Positions 51,012-61,373 of a stretch of 64,000 nt of DNA are shown one piece after another. A model generated the notes under the pieces. The model worked only from the letters and a program-made list of their open reading frames with translations, ran no database searches and was not told the origin of the DNA. The stretch spans positions 2,386,657 through 2,450,656 of the forward strand of contig NZ_CP024636.1 in NCBI RefSeq assembly GCF_009728735.1, given 5' to 3'. Numbering within the stretch: position 1 is the first letter of the stretch; every line of letters starts with the position of its first letter. The translations under genes were made by a program, and so were the position numbers. Source of the stretch: Pantoea phytobeneficialis (GTDB lineage Bacteria > Pseudomonadota > Gammaproteobacteria > Enterobacterales > Enterobacteriaceae).

Positions 51012-51695
51012 TCAGAACTGCAAATGTTCTGCGCGCACAATCATTGCCATGCCGGAAGCGAGCTGTACCCGAACGCCATCTTTGGTAATTTCAAGAATGG
51101 TTGCGTCCATCGCACTTTTGCCTGCTTTAACTTTAATATTCTGGCCGGGTTGCAAAGTTGAGGTATCAGTGATGGGTTTAGCTCGCGGCGGGCGAGGTGC
51201 AGCATTACGTTCAGAAGACGCAGCACGCGGTGCTTGCGAACGCGGTTTACGCGGCGCATCACCTTCTGCCGCTTTACGCGGTGCCGGTTTGCGTGGACGG
51301 CGTGGTTCGCCAGTCTCTTCGCCAGCTTCACGCTTCTTCGCTTTTTGCTGTTCGCGCTGTGCCTGTACGCGTGCTTTCGCTTCTTCCAGCTGTTTGCGCG
51401 CATGTTCTACGTGTTGCTCATCCAGCACGCCACAGGCGTTGCCGTCGAGATCCACACGGATGGCACCTGCTTTAATGCCGTAAAGGTAACGCCAGCTTGA
51501 GGTATAAAGACGCAGAGCCGAACGCAGTTGCGTCTTGCTCAGGCCCATATCGCCCTGAACACGCTCGACCAGATCCTGAAAGATACCGATCTTCAGCGGA
51601 CGCGCTTCACCTTCGGCGCTAAAGCAGTGCGGAAAACGCTCCGCCAGAAAGGCGATCACTTCTTTACTGCTATTCAACTTAGGTTGATTTTCCAT
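51012..51695 (-). CDS. proQ: RNA chaperone ProQ
   Basis: FinO-domain RNA-binding protein (227 aa; E. coli 232) that binds many sRNAs and mRNA 3' ends. The FinO-like domain spans residues about 1-120 ([30 protein letters not shown]), a basic Arg/Pro/Ala-rich linker runs from about 125 to 175, and the C-terminal Tudor-like domain ([20 protein letters not shown]) closes it. Upstream of prc in the same operon, as in E. coli. Confidence 0.97.
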   Translation of the reverse strand: MENQPKLNSSKEVIAFLAERFPHCFSAEGEARPLKIGIFQDLVERVQGDMGLSKTQLRSALRLYTSSWRYLYGIKAGAIRVDLDGNACGVLDEQHVEHARKQLEEAKARVQAQREQQKAKKREAGEETGEPRRPRKPAPRKAAEGDAPRKPRSQAPRAASSERNAAPRPPRAKPITDTSTLQPGQNIKVKAGKSAMDATILEITKDGVRVQLASGMAMIVRAEHLQF

Positions 51696-51791
51696 GAAAT
51701 TTCCTGATTACAACGGGTTTGCCGACCAGAGCAGGCATGAACAGGCGACATTATAATGACAACATCGCCAAATGCTATGTGATCCAGTCGA

Positions 51792-52292
51792 TTAGCTGCG
51801 CGTCAGTTGAAGATATTTTTCAATATCGCTGCCCGCCAACACTTCGCAAAGCCCGTCAGTAAGGGCCACCAGCCCCGTTTCATCCTCACTATCGAAGCGA
51901 GAATAAACCGTACTGTCGATGTCCAGCACACCGACTAACGTGCCATTCACTTTCAGAGGAATCACGATTTCCGCATTACTGGCGGCGTCACAGGCGATAT
52001 GTCCAGGGAAAGCGTGCACATCTTCCACGCGCTGCACTTTCTCCTCTGCAATCGCCGTGCCACAAACACCTTTACCGACTGGAATTCGAACGCAGGCAAT
52101 TTTGCCCTGAAAAGGGCCCAGTACCAGCGTATTCGCTTCAGTCAGCAAATAAAATCCTGCCCAGTTCACGCCTTCCAGGCGTTCAAATAGCAGCGCACTG
52201 CAATTGCCCAGCGCAGCGAGGAAAGACGTTTCACCCGCCAGCAGTGCGCGAGCATCGCGATTTAAATCCTCGTAAAAGGCTTTTTTGTTCAT
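51792..52292 (-). CDS. msrC: Free methionine-(R)-sulfoxide reductase
   Basis: GAF-domain enzyme (166 aa; E. coli YebR/MsrC 165) reducing free methionine-R-sulfoxide in the cytosol with thioredoxin. NWAGFYLLTEANTLVLGPFQGKIACVRIPVGKGVCG contains two of the three conserved cysteines; the third lies in HIACDAASNAEIVIPL. Divergent from letA. Confidence 0.95.
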   Translation of the reverse strand: MNKKAFYEDLNRDARALLAGETSFLAALGNCSALLFERLEGVNWAGFYLLTEANTLVLGPFQGKIACVRIPVGKGVCGTAIAEEKVQRVEDVHAFPGHIACDAASNAEIVIPLKVNGTLVGVLDIDSTVYSRFDSEDETGLVALTDGLCEVLAGSDIEKYLQLTRS

Positions 52293-52486
52293 TGTTTAAC
52301 CATAATCAGCTACAGCAGAGCCGCTTTGTCACTTAGTTGTTAAAATAAGCACTAATAATCCAGCCTCACAAGGTGAATCATTGTGTTAGTTACTATACCC
52401 TTAGCTTTCTGTGGATCGAACTTGATGCCACGACAGCTGTCTCAGCCAGCTAGCGCTGTATGACATGCCGGTAACAGTAACAAACG

Positions 52487-53752
52487 ATGGGCCACTTGCG
52501 TCACCCTATGAAAATTCACGCTATCAGCCAGACGTTGCCCCACGCACGTTATCAGCGTTGTCCGCAATGCGATACCCTTTTTTCCTTACCGGATGTTAAA
52601 TCGCATCAGGCTGCCCACTGCCCGCGTTGCAATGCCCGAATTCAGAGCGGTTTTGACTGGTCAATGACACGTCTTACCGCTATGGCCGTTACCATGCTGG
52701 TGCTGATGCCCTTCGCCTTTACCCTGCCGCTGGTGGATATCCGTTTGCTTGGGATGCGTATCAACGCCAGTCTGTTGGAAGGCGTGGTTCAGATGACGCA
52801 GCAAGGCGATGTGCTGACGGCATCGATCGTGGCGTTTTGCACCATTGGTGCGCCGGTCACCCTTGTGGCGGGCATCAGCTATTTAGGCATCGGTCATGCG
52901 CTCGGGATGAATTTGCGTCCGGTGTTGTTGATGCTGGAGAAATTAAAAGAGTGGGTAATGCTGGATATCTATCTGGTGGGTGTCGCGGTGGCATCAATCA
53001 AAGTCCAGGATTACGCCACACTGGAGGTCGGTTATGGCATGGTGGCCTATATCGCGCTGACGGTTCTCAGCGTTCTGACCCTGATCCACCTCAATGTTGA
53101 ACAGTTGTGGGAACATTATTACCCGCAATCCGTACCGACCTCGCCTCCCGAACAATGGCAGGTCTGCCTGAATTGCCATCACACCGGTGTGGCTGACAAT
53201 CGCGGACGCTGCACCCGCTGCCACACGCCGCTGGATTTTCGCCGTCGCCATAGCCTGCAAAAATCCTGGGCGTCGCTGATTGCCTCCATTGTGTTGTTGA
53301 TCCCTGCTAATCTGCTGCCGATTTCAGTGGTTTACGTCAATGGTGCCCGGCGCGAAGATACCATTTTCTCCGGCATTCTCGGTCTGGCCTCGGGCAATAT
53401 CCCGGTGGCTGCCGTGGTATTTATTGCCAGTATTCTGGTGCCGTTTACCAAAGTGTTGGTAATGCTGACGTTATTGCTCAGTATCCACTTTAAATGTGAA
53501 CAGGGGCTGAAGACCCGTATCCGTCTGCTGCGCGCCGTAACCTGGGTCGGCCGCTGGTCGATGCTCGATCTGTTCGTCATTTCTTTAACCATGTCGCTGG
53601 TCAACCGTGATCAGCTGCTGGCTTTTACGATGGGACCCGCCGCGCTCTACTTTGGTGCGGCAGTAATCCTGACCATTATGGCTGTTGAGTGGCTTGACAG
53701 CCGCCTGATTTGGGATGCACATGCAACAGGAAACGCCGACTACACCGACTAG
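52487..53752 (+). CDS. letA: Lipophilic envelope-spanning tunnel protein A (YebS)
   Basis: Inner-membrane partner of LetB (421 aa; E. coli 427) in lipid movement between membranes. Two PqiA-type zinc-ribbon halves are visible ([16 protein letters not shown] near residues 25-50 and [16 protein letters not shown] near 225-250), each followed by about four membrane segments. The ATG at 52487 and a second at 52508 both lack a good Shine-Dalgarno; I use the first. Its end overlaps letB by 32 bases, so the two are translationally coupled. Confidence 0.93.
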   Translation: MGHLRHPMKIHAISQTLPHARYQRCPQCDTLFSLPDVKSHQAAHCPRCNARIQSGFDWSMTRLTAMAVTMLVLMPFAFTLPLVDIRLLGMRINASLLEGVVQMTQQGDVLTASIVAFCTIGAPVTLVAGISYLGIGHALGMNLRPVLLMLEKLKEWVMLDIYLVGVAVASIKVQDYATLEVGYGMVAYIALTVLSVLTLIHLNVEQLWEHYYPQSVPTSPPEQWQVCLNCHHTGVADNRGRCTRCHTPLDFRRRHSLQKSWASLIASIVLLIPANLLPISVVYVNGARREDTIFSGILGLASGNIPVAAVVFIASILVPFTKVLVMLTLLLSIHFKCEQGLKTRIRLLRAVTWVGRWSMLDLFVISLTMSLVNRDQLLAFTMGPAALYFGAAVILTIMAVEWLDSRLIWDAHATGNADYTD

Positions 53753-56360
53753 CGCTAATCTGCGTAACAAACGCAAGATTTCGCCGTTCTGGTTATTGCC
53801 CATTATTGCCCTGCTGATTGCCGCATGGCTGCTGTGGACCAATTATCAGGAACGCGGAACCATCATCACGATTAACTTCCAAAGCGCGGACGGCATCGTG
53901 CCGGGGCGCACGCCGATTCGTTATCAGGGCGTGGAAGTCGGTACGGTACAGGGGATCGTGCTGAGTGATGACTATCACAGCATCCAGATCAAAGCCAGTA
54001 TCAAAAGCGACATGCGTGATGCGCTGCGCGACAACACGCAGTTCTGGCTGGTCACCCCCAAAGCCTCTCTGGCGGGTGTTTCCGGGCTGGATGCGCTGGT
54101 GGGCGGTAACTATATTGGCATGATGCCTGGCAGCGGTAATCCACAGGAACATTTCACCGCGCTGGATACGCAGCCGAAATATCGCGTAAATACCGGTGAA
54201 TTGTTGATCCATCTGCACGCCCCCGATCTGGGTTCGCTCAATACTGGCTCGCTGGTCTACTACCGCAAAATCCCGGTTGGCCGGGTCTATGACTACAGCA
54301 TCAATAGCAACACCGATGGTGTGACTATAGATGTACTTATCGAGCGTCGTTTCATTAACCTGGTTAAAAAGCAGAGCCGTTTCTGGAACGTCTCGGGCGT
54401 GGATGCGGATGTCAGCCTGAGCGGGGCTAAGGTGAAGCTGGAGAGTCTGGCGGCATTGGTGAACGGTGCCATCGCCTTTGACTCACCGGATGAGGGTCAA
54501 CAAGCGGCAAGCGATGAGAACTACACGCTATATCCCGATCTGGCCCAAAGCCAGCGGGGCGTGCAGGTCAGCCTTGATTTACCCAGTGGTGATAACCTGA
54601 AAGCCGACAGTACCCCATTAATGTATCAAGGCCTGGAAGTCGGCACCTTAACCAAACTCAATCTACTTCCTGGCGGTAAAGTCACCGGTGAGCTGACCGT
54701 TGATCCTTCCGTTGCCGGTCTGATGCGCAGTGGTACACGCATTGAGATGCGTTCGCCGAAGATAAGCCTGACTGACACCAACCTCAGCAGCCTGCTGACC
54801 GGTAATACCTTTGAATTGATCCCCGGCGAAGGCCAACCGCAGGACCACTTTAGTGTGCTGCCAGCCAGTGAATCGTTGCTGCAAAAACCTAACGTTCTGA
54901 CCTTAAAACTGAACGCCCCTGAGACCTATGGCATCGATGCCGGTCAACCGCTGATGCTTTATGGCATGCAGATTGGTCAGGTGATTTCACGTCAGTTGGA
55001 TGAACAAGGCATCAGTTTTGTGGTGGCGATTAATCCGGAGTATCGCCATCTGGTACACGCTGACAGTAAATTTGTTGTCAATAGCCGTATCAACGTTAAA
55101 TTTGGCCTGGATGGCATGCAGGTGCTCGGTGCCAGTGCGCGTGAATGGGTGGACGGCGGTATTCGTCTGATTCCGGGTGCGAAAGGCAACCCGGACAGTC
55201 ACTATCCACTGTATGCCGATGCTGAACGCGCCGAGGAAGGCATCATTGGCGAGCAGCCTCCTGCCACCCTGAAACTCACCGCCAACAGCCTGCCTGATGT
55301 GCAGACCGGTTCGGTGGTTTTGTATCGCAAATTCCAGGTCGGTGAAGTGGTAGATGTGGTTCCTCGCGCCGATGCATTTGAAATTTCGATACATATTGAA
55401 CCTCAGTACCGCAAACTGTTAACCAGTGAAAGCGTGTTCTGGGCGGAAGGCGGTGCCAAGGTTCAGTTAAATGGCAGTGGTCTGACGGTACAAGCTTCGC
55501 CGCTGAACCGTGCGTTAAAAGGCGCCATCAGCTTCGACAATTTGAGTGGGGCACAGGCGGCCAAAGGGGTTAAACGTATCCTGTACCCGTCTGAAACGGC
55601 AGCGCGTGCTGTGGGTAGCCAGATTACGTTACATACTTTCGATGCCAGCAAACTTGCCGCAGGCATGCCGATTCGTTATCTCGGTATCAATGTCGGCCAG
55701 GTCGAATCATTGTCGCTCAGTGCCGATAACAACCAGGTCGTGGCAAAAGCGGTGCTGTATCCCGAATATGTGCAGGACTTCGCCCGAATTGGCAGCCGCT
55801 TCTCCGTGGTATCTCCACAGATTTCGGCAGCCGGTGTTAATCACCTCGAAACCTTGCTCCAACCCTATGTCAACGTCGATCCCGGCAAAGGGGCGCAGTC
55901 ACGGACGTTCGAGCTTCAGGACAGCACCATCACCGATTCCCGTTATCTTAACGGCCTGAATATCTTCGTTGATGCAACCGAAGCCGGTTCGCTCTCCGTC
56001 GGTACTCCGGTGCTGTTCCGTGGCGTGGAAGTCGGTACCGTTACCGGTACTTCGCTGGGCAACATGGCGGACCGTGTCCAGGTAGCTCTGCGCATCAGTA
56101 AGAAATATCAACATCTGGTACGTAATAACTCGGTGTTCTGGCTGGCATCCGGCTACAACCTGAATTTCGGCCTGATTGGCGGTGTGGTGAAAACCGGTAC
56201 TTTCCAGCAATTTATTCAGGGCGGCATTCAGTTTGCCACACCACCAACAGTGCCACTGGCTCCGCAGGCAGGTGCCAACAAACATTTCCTGTTACAGGAT
56301 GAAGCGCCGAAAGACTGGCGCAATTGGGGCACGGCAATTCCCGACCCCGCACAACCGTAA
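53721..56360 (+). CDS. letB: Lipophilic envelope-spanning tunnel protein B (YebT), seven MCE domains
   Basis: Inner-membrane-anchored periplasmic tunnel (879 aa; E. coli 877). A single N-terminal membrane segment ([20 protein letters not shown]) is followed by seven MCE repeats, each recognisable by a VGTV/IGQV-type turn such as [72 protein letters not shown] and [12 protein letters not shown]. Hexamers span the periplasm for lipid transport. I start at ATG 53721 by E. coli alignment; an ATG two codons earlier is possible. Confidence 0.94.
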   Translation: MQQETPTTPTSANLRNKRKISPFWLLPIIALLIAAWLLWTNYQERGTIITINFQSADGIVPGRTPIRYQGVEVGTVQGIVLSDDYHSIQIKASIKSDMRDALRDNTQFWLVTPKASLAGVSGLDALVGGNYIGMMPGSGNPQEHFTALDTQPKYRVNTGELLIHLHAPDLGSLNTGSLVYYRKIPVGRVYDYSINSNTDGVTIDVLIERRFINLVKKQSRFWNVSGVDADVSLSGAKVKLESLAALVNGAIAFDSPDEGQQAASDENYTLYPDLAQSQRGVQVSLDLPSGDNLKADSTPLMYQGLEVGTLTKLNLLPGGKVTGELTVDPSVAGLMRSGTRIEMRSPKISLTDTNLSSLLTGNTFELIPGEGQPQDHFSVLPASESLLQKPNVLTLKLNAPETYGIDAGQPLMLYGMQIGQVISRQLDEQGISFVVAINPEYRHLVHADSKFVVNSRINVKFGLDGMQVLGASAREWVDGGIRLIPGAKGNPDSHYPLYADAERAEEGIIGEQPPATLKLTANSLPDVQTGSVVLYRKFQVGEVVDVVPRADAFEISIHIEPQYRKLLTSESVFWAEGGAKVQLNGSGLTVQASPLNRALKGAISFDNLSGAQAAKGVKRILYPSETAARAVGSQITLHTFDASKLAAGMPIRYLGINVGQVESLSLSADNNQVVAKAVLYPEYVQDFARIGSRFSVVSPQISAAGVNHLETLLQPYVNVDPGKGAQSRTFELQDSTITDSRYLNGLNIFVDATEAGSLSVGTPVLFRGVEVGTVTGTSLGNMADRVQVALRISKKYQHLVRNNSVFWLASGYNLNFGLIGGVVKTGTFQQFIQGGIQFATPPTVPLAPQAGANKHFLLQDEAPKDWRNWGTAIPDPAQP

Positions 56361-56363
56361 GCA

Positions 56364-56394
56364 AATCGGGCAGCCTGGCTGCCCGATTCTTTTT
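56364..56394 (+). terminator. letAB terminator
   Basis: AATCGGGCAG / CTGCCCGATT (56364-56373, 56379-56388) with a five-base loop followed by CTTTTT. rsmF therefore probably has its own promoter. Confidence 0.88.
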
Positions 56395-56441
56395 CGCGTG
56401 TTACACTTCGCGCTCTGTTTGTTTTCCCCCGGAAGAAACCC

Positions 56442-57860
56442 GTGTCCGAACGCTTTCCAGAAGATTTCCTTGCGCTGATGCGCACCAGCTTGTCTGACGA
56501 GACTGAAATGCAACGCTTTCTCGCGATCAGTCAACAATCCTTACGTCGCAGCTTGCGCGTCAACACGTTAAAAATTAGCGTGCATGATTTTCTCGCCCAA
56601 ACTTCAGATTATGGTTGGCAGCTCACGCCGATCCCCTGGTGCAAAGAAGGCTTCTGGATTGAACGCGACGATGAATCGCTCCCGCTCGGCAGCGTGGCTG
56701 AGCATCTCAGCGGATTGTTCTACATTCAGGAAGCCAGCTCAATGTTGCCAGTAACGGCATTATTTGATGCGGCTCCTGATGCCCATCAGGTGATGGATGT
56801 TGCTGCGGCACCGGGTTCTAAAACCACACAAATGGCGGCATTGATGCACAATCAGGGTGCCATCCTTGCTAATGAATATTCCGCCAGCCGGGTCAAGGTC
56901 TTGCATGCCAATATCAGCCGCTGTGGCGTCAGCAACGTCGCTCTCACCCACTTTGATGGCCGGGTTTTTGGTGCTGCGTTACCGGAACAATTTGATGCCA
57001 TCCTGTTGGATGCCCCCTGTTCCGGTGAAGGCGTGGTGCGCAAAGATCCTGATGCGCTGCGCAACTGGACACTCGCCAGCACGGAAGAGATTGCCGCCAC
57101 CCAGCGCGATCTTCTCGACAGCGCCTTTCATGCGCTACAACCCGGTGGAACGTTAATCTACTCGACCTGTACCCTTAATCAGATTGAGAATCAACAAGTT
57201 ATCAGCTGGTTGCAGCAACGCTATCCCGATGCGGTTGAAATCGTTCCTCTGGCTGGCCTGTTTACCGGGGCGGAACAGGCGCTGACACCGGAAGGTTTTC
57301 TGCATGTATTCCCGCATATCTATGATAGCGAAGGGTTCTTTGTTGCTCGCCTGCGCAAAATTGCCAGTCTGCCCGCATTGCCGACACCCAGCTATAAAGT
57401 GGGTAAACTGCCCTTCTCTCCTGCCAGCAGAAAATTGAACGCTGAAGTGCAGCAAGCCGCCGCGAAAGTGGGTTTGCGTTGGGAGGATAATCTTCAGTTA
57501 TGGCAACGCGATAAAGAACTATGGCTGTTCCCGGCGGCGCTGGAAAGCTGGTTGGGTAAGGTACGCTTTTCACGCATTGGCCTGAAACTCGCGGAGACTT
57601 TCCCCAAGGGGTATCGCTGGCAGCATGAAGCCGTGGTTGCGCTGACACAACCGGATAACGCGTTGTCGTTTGCACTGACGGAAGCGGAAGCGGAAAGCTG
57701 GTATCGCGGTCAGGATATCCATCCGGAAAATTTACCTGAACGCGATGAAGTTCTGGTGACCTACCAGCAACAAACGCTGGGGCTGGCAAAAAAAGTCGGG
57801 AATCGCATCAAGAATAGCTATCCGCGCGAGCTGGTTAGAGACGGTCGTCTGTTCCGCTAA
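56442..57860 (+). CDS. rsmF: 16S rRNA (cytosine-1407-C5)-methyltransferase
   Basis: RsmB/NSUN-family SAM-dependent m5C methyltransferase (472 aa; E. coli 479). [16 protein letters not shown], the SAM motif [19 protein letters not shown], the motif IV cysteine in [16 protein letters not shown] and the catalytic cysteine in [13 protein letters not shown] are all intact. The start is a GTG with CCCGGAAGAA upstream. Convergent with pphA with only three bases between. Confidence 0.95.
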   Translation: MSERFPEDFLALMRTSLSDETEMQRFLAISQQSLRRSLRVNTLKISVHDFLAQTSDYGWQLTPIPWCKEGFWIERDDESLPLGSVAEHLSGLFYIQEASSMLPVTALFDAAPDAHQVMDVAAAPGSKTTQMAALMHNQGAILANEYSASRVKVLHANISRCGVSNVALTHFDGRVFGAALPEQFDAILLDAPCSGEGVVRKDPDALRNWTLASTEEIAATQRDLLDSAFHALQPGGTLIYSTCTLNQIENQQVISWLQQRYPDAVEIVPLAGLFTGAEQALTPEGFLHVFPHIYDSEGFFVARLRKIASLPALPTPSYKVGKLPFSPASRKLNAEVQQAAAKVGLRWEDNLQLWQRDKELWLFPAALESWLGKVRFSRIGLKLAETFPKGYRWQHEAVVALTQPDNALSFALTEAEAESWYRGQDIHPENLPERDEVLVTYQQQTLGLAKKVGNRIKNSYPRELVRDGRLFR

Positions 57861-57863
57861 CCG

Positions 57864-58511
57864 CTATTGCAACTGTACCAATGTCAACCGGTTGCCAAAC
57901 ACGGCACCGGTATCAATGTAGTGTTGATTGGCAACGTTGAGCGGTTGCTCCAGCGGCGTATGACCAAAGTAGAAATCACTGGCTCCATCAATCGCCATCG
58001 TGTTACCCCGTTGATGCCGTCCCAGCCGGTCGCGACTCCACACCACCTGATGCCAGTCCACCTCCTGTCCCAGTTCATAGTGGCTGGCAGGATAATCAGC
58101 GTGCGCAATCACCACCACCCGATCCCCGAGCTGAAGATGTAAAATCAAGGGTAATTCCACGCATTGCTTCAGCGCGTGGCGTGCAGCAATCAAAGCAGTG
58201 CCACGTAGCTGCCAGAACCATTCACCACCATTCATAACCCATAACATCGGATCTTTGCCTTGCAGAGCAGCGATAGCCATCTGTTCGTGGTTTCCACGCA
58301 CACAGCGAAACCAGGGTTCTTTAAGTAATTCAAGACAACCGGGACTGTCCGGCCCGCGATCGATCAAATCACCGACAGAAAGCAATAAATCCTGCTGTTT
58401 ATCAAACTGGTGCAGGATCAGCTGTGAATCGAGCTGGGTGCGACATCCGTGTAAGTCACCGACTACCCAGATGTTACGCCACGCTTTTGCATCGACCGTT
58501 TGGTAAAACAT
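57864..58511 (-). CDS. pphA: Serine/threonine protein phosphatase
   Basis: PPP-family metallophosphatase (215 aa; E. coli PphA 218). All signature motifs are present: VVGDLHGCRTQLD, SVGDLIDRGPDSPG, RGNHEQMAIA, and the later HADYPASHYE and FGHTPLEQ histidines. In E. coli it signals protein misfolding to Cpx and reverses Ser/Thr/Tyr phosphorylation. GGAGACCATT precedes the ATG. Confidence 0.92.
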   Translation of the reverse strand: MFYQTVDAKAWRNIWVVGDLHGCRTQLDSQLILHQFDKQQDLLLSVGDLIDRGPDSPGCLELLKEPWFRCVRGNHEQMAIAALQGKDPMLWVMNGGEWFWQLRGTALIAARHALKQCVELPLILHLQLGDRVVVIAHADYPASHYELGQEVDWHQVVWSRDRLGRHQRGNTMAIDGASDFYFGHTPLEQPLNVANQHYIDTGAVFGNRLTLVQLQ

Positions 58512-58599
58512 AATGGTCTCCTGAAAGCTGGTTTACTGGAAGTTTAGTGATTACGGCATAAAGTATAGCCTGGCGGCCTGTAACCACCGGGGAGGAAGC

Positions 58600-58707
58600 G
58601 TGAACAGTCGGAAACAGTTTATTGGGATTCTGGTGGTGATTTTTATCGGCAGCCTGTTGCTGCTTGAAACCCTTGCGCGACTGGTGCATTTGCTGGTGGT
58701 GGGATAA
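58600..58707 (+). CDS. 35-residue single-span membrane peptide
   Basis: Unrecognised small gene. GTG start at 58600 with a strong GGAGGAAGC five bases upstream. The product is 35 residues: a basic N terminus (NSRKQ), then a membrane segment FIGILVVIFIGSLLLLE, an amphipathic stretch TLARLVH and a hydrophobic end LLVVG. The charge pattern predicts N-in orientation. It lies 88 bases from the divergent pphA start. Small inner-membrane peptides often bind transporters or sensor kinases; no partner can be named. Confidence 0.55.
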   Translation: MNSRKQFIGILVVIFIGSLLLLETLARLVHLLVVG

Positions 58708-59055
58708 ATCAGAGAGGTCGGCCTGACTAAATTCAACAGCGGCTGCTTCCTGCAGCCCTGATGAATGCCCCTTCCGGCGCTTATCTCCGGCACTCATTAA
58801 AGGTGTTAGCTCTGCGAGGGACGGGAAGTAATGTAAACCTTCGGAGTATTCCGAACAAGTTAAATGATATTAACAATCATTCTCATAATCATTCCCCATA
58901 AAGGCCGTGTAATAATCAGATAATTCATGCAGTTAAAAGCATTCCGCTCAGTAACATCTGCCTGAGAATTCCGCAAGATTGGTTAGCATCTTCAGACACA
59001 TATCCAGCGCATCTTTTGCCAGACTTTACCTGAGGTTGTTTGAAGGAGTAAGCCG
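58708..59055. other. Intergenic region with Fur box
   Basis: 348 bases. A Fur box lies in the middle; the rest has no gene I can support. AT content rises from here to the right end of the window. Confidence 0.5.
58866..58884 (+). promoter_or_regulatory. Fur box
   Basis: GATATTAACAATCATTCTC agrees with the 19-base Fur consensus at 15 positions by my count, and is followed by a further ATAATCATT unit that can form an overlapping site. It lies 170 bases upstream of the small gene at 59056. A TAATAAT at 58910 could be the -10 element. Confidence 0.7.
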
Positions 59056-59334
59056 ATGAAAGATTATTATAAAATCGATTTGGAAGACTTCATGCAGAGC
59101 AATAAGGTTTTGATTGGTGAGATTAAAAGTAAAGCGCCAGTTTACGCCGATGATATGGGGCTGGATGAAGTGCAGTACATAAACCGTGAGATCAAACGCG
59201 CCCATCTGGATTATGTCGAAAGCCTGGGAGTGAAAGACCCTTACGAATACTACATATCCCGGCATGAAGAAGATCGCCCTCTGGCTGAGCAGCTTATTGC
59301 CCAGCACCGAAATTCACTTCATACCGCTCGATAA
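59056..59334 (+). CDS. Small soluble hypothetical protein, possibly DUF6388-like
   Basis: 92-residue protein without membrane segment or signal peptide, rich in Glu, Asp, Lys and Tyr (DYYKIDLEDFMQSNKVLIGE, YVESLGVKDPYEYYISR). AAGGAG stands seven bases before the ATG, so translation is well supported. I do not recognise it with certainty; the layout resembles short enterobacterial DUF6388-type proteins. A Fur box lies upstream, so iron control is possible. A perfect hairpin follows the stop. Confidence 0.75.
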   Translation: MKDYYKIDLEDFMQSNKVLIGEIKSKAPVYADDMGLDEVQYINREIKRAHLDYVESLGVKDPYEYYISRHEEDRPLAEQLIAQHRNSLHTAR

Positions 59335-59347
59335 CTCACATCACTTT

Positions 59348-59368
59348 TGCCACACCACAGGTGTGGCA
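59348..59368. terminator. Hairpin between convergent small genes
   Basis: TGCCACACC / GGTGTGGCA (59348-59356, 59360-59368) with a three-base ACA loop. T-rich on the left (leftward transcript reads AAAAG, so no clear U-tract on either side). Confidence 0.5.
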
Positions 59369-59380
59369 ATGTGTTATCAG

Positions 59381-59548
59381 CTAACGCGTGATGAAGAAAA
59401 TAGCAGTCATAAAACCGATAAATAATACCGCGAAGGTAATAAATCCCAGGCGTGGCGATTTTGCCCGGCCAACCAACGCGGAAATAAACACACATAACAG
59501 GGTTAATGTGCCAATCATCACCCAGAGAAGATATTGTGTATTTGCCAT
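59381..59548 (-). CDS. 55-residue two-span membrane protein
   Basis: Unrecognised small membrane protein. From ATG 59548 (AAGGAT six bases upstream) it encodes two hydrophobic segments, YLLWVMIGTLTLLCVFISAL and LGFITFAVLFIGFMTAIFFI, joined by a short basic loop VGRAKSPR, which predicts both ends outside the cytosol. An extra nine upstream codons are open but lack support. Confidence 0.65.
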   Translation of the reverse strand: MANTQYLLWVMIGTLTLLCVFISALVGRAKSPRLGFITFAVLFIGFMTAIFFITR

Positions 59549-59630
59549 CGAGAATCCTTGTATGCAGGCAACCATTTTTTAGCGCCACTCTTATACCATC
59601 TTTTGACCGCCAGAGCATGTCGTGCTGTGA

Positions 59631-59957
59631 TTAGCCGGTCTGAGAATCCTGGCAACGAATCGCTTTCAGTGCTTCAAGCTGTTTAAGACGTGCGCTCACT
59701 TTGCTATTTGCTTTCGCTTTAGCAATACCGTTTCCGATGCCAAAATCGCCCACGAACCCAATGACCGTCAGGGCATCAAATTCACCGGTTTTATCGATTT
59801 GTTGTTGCGTCATGTGTGCTTTGGCAATTTCGGACTGCAAAGCCTTGCAATCATAAGTACTGGCTTCTTTATCAGTTACCGCAGGGGCTTGCGGATAGCG
59901 CTTAAGCGCACAGCCACTGAGAAGTAGTACAACCAGCAGGCAATGAGGTTTATACAC
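59631..59957 (-). CDS. Putative small lipoprotein
   Basis: 108-residue protein with a lipoprotein signal (HCLLVVLLLSGCALKRYPQ; lipobox LLSGC, acylated Cys near residue 16). The mature part has two cysteines (YDCKALQSE and AIRCQDSQ) and a glycine-rich hydrophobic stretch VIGFVGDFGIGNGIAKAKA. The start is a GTG with CAGGA eight bases upstream. Not recognised; Asp is absent at +2, so outer-membrane sorting is expected. Confidence 0.72.
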   Translation of the reverse strand: MYKPHCLLVVLLLSGCALKRYPQAPAVTDKEASTYDCKALQSEIAKAHMTQQQIDKTGEFDALTVIGFVGDFGIGNGIAKAKANSKVSARLKQLEALKAIRCQDSQTG

Positions 59958-60210
59958 AGAAGTTGTCCTGAAATAAAAACGGAAACTATCAAGCTAACAG
60001 GAACGGTCCACTCACGCCTGAATTTCTTCGTGAAATATCCGTAATCGCCATCTTGACTTAGATTTTCTATGTATTGAGTAGATATGTTAAAGTATAATAA
60101 CAAGAGGACGACCTTGCGTTGAATTCTGGTTCAAGGTGACATGCCATCATTCAACTGATTTTACAGAGAGGGTTATTCGCTTAACTAAGCGATTATGTCG
60201 AATCTACCCC

Positions 60211-60237
60211 AATAAAAAACCGCCCCAGCGGGCGGTT
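60211..60237 (-). terminator. Terminator of the 69-codon gene
   Basis: On the minus strand AACCGCCC / GGGCGGTT (60230-60237, 60218-60225) with a four-base loop is followed by TTTTTATT. Its presence supports the small gene at 60264 being real. Confidence 0.88.
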
Positions 60238-60263
60238 CAATATTTGCCATTGTAAACGATATC

Positions 60264-60473
60264 TTAGTACCCAGCACGGATGAAATAGGCAATCATCTCG
60301 ACAGACCTCACCGAAACAAATTTTTCGGGATGATTATCTTGTTCATTACTCGAACTGAGCACATTAACTTCAAGCAAGCATGAACGATCAGCAGAATCTC
60401 TCAATTTATAGACTTCAAACATTCCAGGATTGGATACTGGTTCACGTTCTGGAATCCCTATCAAAAAGTTCAT
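60264..60473 (-). CDS. Small hypothetical protein (69 aa)
   Basis: Unrecognised 69-residue soluble protein (MNFLIGIPEREPVS… ending AYFIRAGY). AAGGAG stands seven bases before the ATG and a strong terminator follows the stop, so it is probably a genuine monocistronic gene. No domain or motif is recognised. Confidence 0.6.
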   Translation of the reverse strand: MNFLIGIPEREPVSNPGMFEVYKLRDSADRSCLLEVNVLSSSNEQDNHPEKFVSVRSVEMIAYFIRAGY

Positions 60474-61373
60474 GGCAATCTCCTTATCACAAGGAAGATA
60501 GAATAACCTTGGGAATACTCCCAGTTAAGCAGAAAAACCTCTCTTTAACTTTAAATTTTCTTAACTAAGAAGCTAACTTGGTTAATAATCCGTCAGCTAC
60601 CCGTTCAGAAATAGCATAGCCTCGCAGTTTCTTCAGCCAGATTTCGAGCAGCAGTGTCCCCTTCTCTTATTAAGGCTGGCTGGCAAATGTGCGGAACATT
60701 GTCTTACTATTCCGGTCGAGAAAAGCGGATACCAATTTATGATTGGCGATACAACAAGGCCTGTGCTGGCACAGTCCTTCACACATTTACCAATCGATGA
60801 GTAAGACATTCCCTGGATAAGCGATCATAAGTTAACTGAGGGATGTTACAAATAATTACATTTGTTTTTACAGACCAACCAGTGTTAGCAGACCTTCACA
60901 GATTTTGCCTTTAGTGCCACGAAGTGAATGTTCAGAATTGCAAGGTGTGATCGCTCATGCAAACAGAAAGAAACACATTCAAATTGTTGAAATTCATTGA
61001 ATTTAAAGAAGATAATCCACATCACTACTTCTTTTTTGGTTAAAAAAACCAATTCTAAGCAGCTTTTCATCGCTTCAGGACAGGTGTTCTCAACTTGAGT
61101 CACCACACTTACCCTTCAATTCTGATGCGACCTACACATCTCAGGTATTAAGGACATTTCGCCCCATTCCCCGAGAAAGCGCCCATCAGTAAGTTAAGGG
61201 GAGAACAAAATGCAAGCTTTTCGTTAGCATTACGTGCGATTTATGTATGCCAGTAGCTTGAAGTTTGATGTAACCATTACGACAGCCCGTGAGTAAGTGG
61301 TAGGATTAATCCTAATTTTGTTACAGAAATAGTCAGTATTAACGTTAAGAACGTCATAAGGAATGCATCTGAA
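60474..61373. other. 900-base gap without a supported gene
   Basis: AT-rich. A 34-codon open stretch on the minus strand (60565-60666, reading KGTLLLEIWLKKLRGYAISE… to a stop) looks protein-like but follows two in-frame stops, so it could be a gene remnant. A 73-codon minus-strand frame at 60885-61106 has no ribosome binding site. Nothing else is supported. Confidence 0.5.

Noticed and set aside
58512..59055. Search for the SdsR/RyeA small RNA pair next to pphA
   Set aside because: In E. coli it lies beside pphA, but I could not find its conserved 3' hairpin or core sequence here; distant variants would need a covariance model.
60885..61106. 73-codon minus-strand frame
   Set aside because: No ribosome binding site and no recognisable motif; likely chance in AT-rich DNA.
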